Assembly: GCA_003054695.1 (NCBI GenBank)
Contig: QAZA01000055.1
Location: 1 to 42,126, forward strand
Length of the DNA: 42,126 nucleotides
DNA from: Verrucomicrobia bacterium LW23
GTDB taxonomy: Bacteria > Verrucomicrobiota > Verrucomicrobiia > Methylacidiphilales > UBA1321
Direction of reading: 5' to 3'
Shown: one piece after another, positions 40,148 through 42,126 of the stretch
How positions within the stretch are numbered: position 1 is the first letter of the stretch
How the letters are laid out: the number at the start of each line of letters is the position of its first letter
Notes under the pieces: model-generated
Seen by the model: the letters and a program-made list of their open reading frames with translations, nothing else
What the model was told of the DNA's origin: nothing
Database searches by the model: none
Translations under genes and position numbers: made by a program

Positions 40148-41098
40148 ATGCCTCAGATTATAATTGTCGCAAATTGCAGCCATCTAAAGCGTGCAGGAAG
40201 TTCTCAACCCATCTGCATAAGGAATATCAAAGAAAAAAAAATGGCGGATCCAGTTGTTAGCTGGATTGAAGCGATCTGCGAAGTGCCATGGACTTACCCG
40301 CTGACGGAGATTTATCGCGGACAGTACTGGTCAGTAATCCGCGAAATCGAAAAGGTATTGGCTGAAAAATCCTTCTCTCGAAAACTTCTGGTAGCTTCTG
40401 CAGGTCTAGGGTTGTTAGGTCCAAGCGACCGCTTGCCGCACTATTCTGCCACATTCCAGCCTCGCGCCGAAGATGATGTACTTCCTACTTCACTCAGAAC
40501 CGGTCTCCGAAGAACGGGAATCCGAGATTGGTGGAAGACTATAAATGAGGCGCTTAGTCCTCGAAAAACATACACATCCCTCGGTGAAGCCGTTGACGCT
40601 GATACTTCGGTCATTCTTGTTCTTTTATCCACGTACTATCTTGAGGCTCTCAAACCGGAGATCGCTGAGCTACAAACGCAATTTCCTGGTATGCATTTCT
40701 TAATATTTGCACCCGCCGAGGATCCAGCGGCAAGGGGATTAGATGGAGTAATCCCCCTAAATGCATCGCTTCAAAGACAGTTGGGAGGTAATAGAGGCAC
40801 TACGGCCGTAAGGATGGCTCTTGCATATTTGAAATCCGAACGCAGTTTAGCCACCATTTCATCGCAGAATTGCCGTCAGTTTTTACTAAGTTTTCAAAAT
40901 AGCGAGTTAAAAATGGAGTGGCCCTCGCGACAGGTGGTAAGTGACCTCGAGGTTAAAATGTTCATCCGAAGCTTAAAAGAGTCGAGGTCTACAGCTTATA
41001 CTCCTGCGCTTCGTGCATTTCGTACTGCTGGGTTTGCATGCGAAATGAAGCGATTCAAACTTCTGTTCAACGAGGAGCTAAAACATGGCCAGAGCTAA
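40148..41098 (+). CDS. uncharacterised protein, DUF6884-like N-terminal half
   Basis: A 316-residue protein. It begins MPQIIIVANCSHLKRAGSSQ, a beta strand followed by a C-S-x-x-K/R turn, and continues with VPWTYPLTEIYRGQYWSVIR and SRKLLVASAGLGLLGPSDRL. This order (strand-Cys-Lys, Y-x-G-x-x-W, then V-x-S-A-x-x-GLL) resembles the DUF6884 fold found near modified-nucleobase enzymes. Later blocks (TSVILVLLSTYYLEALKPEI, LIFAPAEDPAARGLDGVIPL) look like a Rossmann-type half. A run of nine A residues (40233-40241) lies in the coding sequence, with a possible internal start (MADPVV, 40241). The last 14 bases overlap the next gene, so the pair is translationally coupled. Function is not known; base composition is AT-richer than the host. 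Confidence 0.75.
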   Translation: MPQIIIVANCSHLKRAGSSQPICIRNIKEKKMADPVVSWIEAICEVPWTYPLTEIYRGQYWSVIREIEKVLAEKSFSRKLLVASAGLGLLGPSDRLPHYSATFQPRAEDDVLPTSLRTGLRRTGIRDWWKTINEALSPRKTYTSLGEAVDADTSVILVLLSTYYLEALKPEIAELQTQFPGMHFLIFAPAEDPAARGLDGVIPLNASLQRQLGGNRGTTAVRMALAYLKSERSLATISSQNCRQFLLSFQNSELKMEWPSRQVVSDLEVKMFIRSLKESRSTAYTPALRAFRTAGFACEMKRFKLLFNEELKHGQS

Positions 41099-42126
41099 TT
41101 CTACGTCGAGCAAAACAATTATCAGACGGGCTACGATGCTTTCACAGTCTGGTGGCAATTCCGTTTACCAGTTCGCGCTCACAGGTCGAGAATTGGTGGA
41201 AATTGCTGATGTTTCTAGAATTGAGCGAGCTCATACCGGAGAACTGCTTGGCTATCAGAGACCGGAAGTTAAAAAGCATATTCAGGATATTCTCGATTAC
41301 CTTGATGCTGGGAAAACCCTCTTTCCCCATGCGATTATTTTAGCATTCTCAAGTCGTGTCTGGTTTGTCAAGCAACGGGGTCCCAAAGCATTTGATGGCG
41401 TCTCCTCGGCTGGCGAACTCCATATACCTACTCAACTCGGTCTACACCGCGCAAAAATTGCTTGGGTTGTGGACGGACAACAAAGACTCTTGGCCATCTC
41501 TCGATCGAAATTTCAGGATGTTCCGATCCCTATCTGCGCGTTCATTTCTGATGATGTAGAAATACAAAGAGATCAGTTTCTCCGAATAAATAACTCCCGT
41601 CCGTTGCCTAAAGGGTTAGTTGAGGAACTTTTACCAGAGGTTTCTCTGCCCATTTCATCACGATTGGCTGGCAGCAAAATACCTTCCTCTTTAACTAATC
41701 TTCTTAATCAAGATCCAAAGTCACCATTCTTTGAGATGATCAAGCGGGCGTCCATGAGTAAAGACCAGAAAGTAAAAGCTGTAGTAACGGATGGACCACT
41801 TATTAAAGTTATAAAGGAAAGTCTGAACCAACCTTCTGGTTGTCTTTTTCCTTACCGAGATGTGGCAACCGGAGAAACGGATATGGAATCCATCTGGAGG
41901 ATTCTGACAAGCTATTGGAACGGCGTAAAACAGACTTTCCCAGATGCTTGGGGATTACCCCCTACCCAGAGCAGACTTATGCATAGTGCCGGGCTTTGGG
42001 CAGTTGGCCGTCTAATGGACCGTGTAATCCCGAGGATAAGCTTGGGTAAGGAAGGGGCAAATGCCGTTGCGTTTGAACTATCGTTCATCAAGGATGCCTG
42101 CAGATGGTCCGAAGGAACCTGGGAAG
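41085..42126 (+). CDS. DGQHR-domain protein (DndB/DpdB-like), 3' end outside window
   Basis: The ATG at 41085 has a GAGGAG ribosome binding site seven bases away. The frame is open to the window end (347 residues seen). The hallmark DGQQRL lies at residues 130-135 in IAWVVDGQQRLLAISRSKF, preceded by GYQRPEVKKHIQDILDYLDA near 57. Both are diagnostic of the DGQHR family, which includes DndB of the DNA phosphorothioation system and DpdB-type proteins of the 7-deazaguanine DNA modification cluster. FRINNSRPLPKGLVEELLPE also fits the family. These proteins bind DNA and control or assist DNA modification. The start overlaps the stop of the upstream gene, so both belong to one operon, located just beyond the integrase and tRNA remnant. 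Confidence 0.85.
   Translation, partial: MARANSTSSKTIIRRATMLSQSGGNSVYQFALTGRELVEIADVSRIERAHTGELLGYQRPEVKKHIQDILDYLDAGKTLFPHAIILAFSSRVWFVKQRGPKAFDGVSSAGELHIPTQLGLHRAKIAWVVDGQQRLLAISRSKFQDVPIPICAFISDDVEIQRDQFLRINNSRPLPKGLVEELLPEVSLPISSRLAGSKIPSSLTNLLNQDPKSPFFEMIKRASMSKDQKVKAVVTDGPLIKVIKESLNQPSGCLFPYRDVATGETDMESIWRILTSYWNGVKQTFPDAWGLPPTQSRLMHSAGLWAVGRLMDRVIPRISLGKEGANAVAFELSFIKDACRWSEGTWE

Noticed and set aside
1-42126. CRISPR array
   Set aside because: No regularly spaced direct repeats with unique spacers were seen. The clustered palindromes at 12828-12912 are irregularly spaced and lie in a coding sequence.

Overview
The window looks like a chromosomal segment of a GC-rich Gram-negative bacterium. 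Gene content suggests a Verrucomicrobiota/Opitutales-like organism: GTP-dependent PEP carboxykinase, an EpsC-type serine acetyltransferase, LPS-export (Lpt) genes, and large secreted glycoside hydrolases of GH127 and GH29. This placement is inference from gene content; there is no rRNA here to confirm it.

Positions 1-28,700 read as host core. In order they hold: a partial beta-ketoacyl-ACP synthase and a serine acetyltransferase (minus); a small YeaQ-type membrane protein; pckG; a conserved hypothetical and a SAM methyltransferase; a FAD-dependent oxidoreductase divergent from a PocR/AraC regulator; an ATP-grasp-like hypothetical; hpf with a textbook terminator; a low-GC orphan; and a glycosyltransferase-PHP fusion. 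Next come LptC-like and double-domain LptA-like genes, a membrane-anchored pesticin/lysozyme-type protein divergent from an S24 repressor, a MarR-TolC pair, moaE, an agarase-like clan GH-A enzyme, lptB, a second FAD oxidoreductase and an HslV/proteasome-like Ntn hydrolase. Several families of short inverted repeats lie in and between these genes. The most striking is a 19-bp palindrome, AGGGACAT-N3-ATGTCYCT, found inside three protein-coding genes and as a head-to-head pair at one convergent gene end.

Positions 28,900-39,800 are accessory. A chimeric transposase remnant (IS630 front, ISKra4-like back) and an IS3 remnant bracket a cytochrome P450. Then comes a polysaccharide-degradation block: a GH127 beta-L-arabinofuranosidase-like enzyme and two GH29 alpha-L-fucosidases, with a scar of two further degraded genes between the fucosidases. 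The block ends in a DNA polymerase IV fragment fused in frame to a frameshifted tyrosine recombinase. The recombinase tail carries the 3' end of a tRNA, a likely attachment core.

From about 39,800 the base composition falls clearly and a new operon begins. It has a DUF6884-like protein overlapping a DGQHR/DndB-like protein that runs off the window. This is probably the edge of an integrated island carrying a DNA-modification or defence-type system, and it is the best candidate for an undescribed system, although it is cut by the window end.
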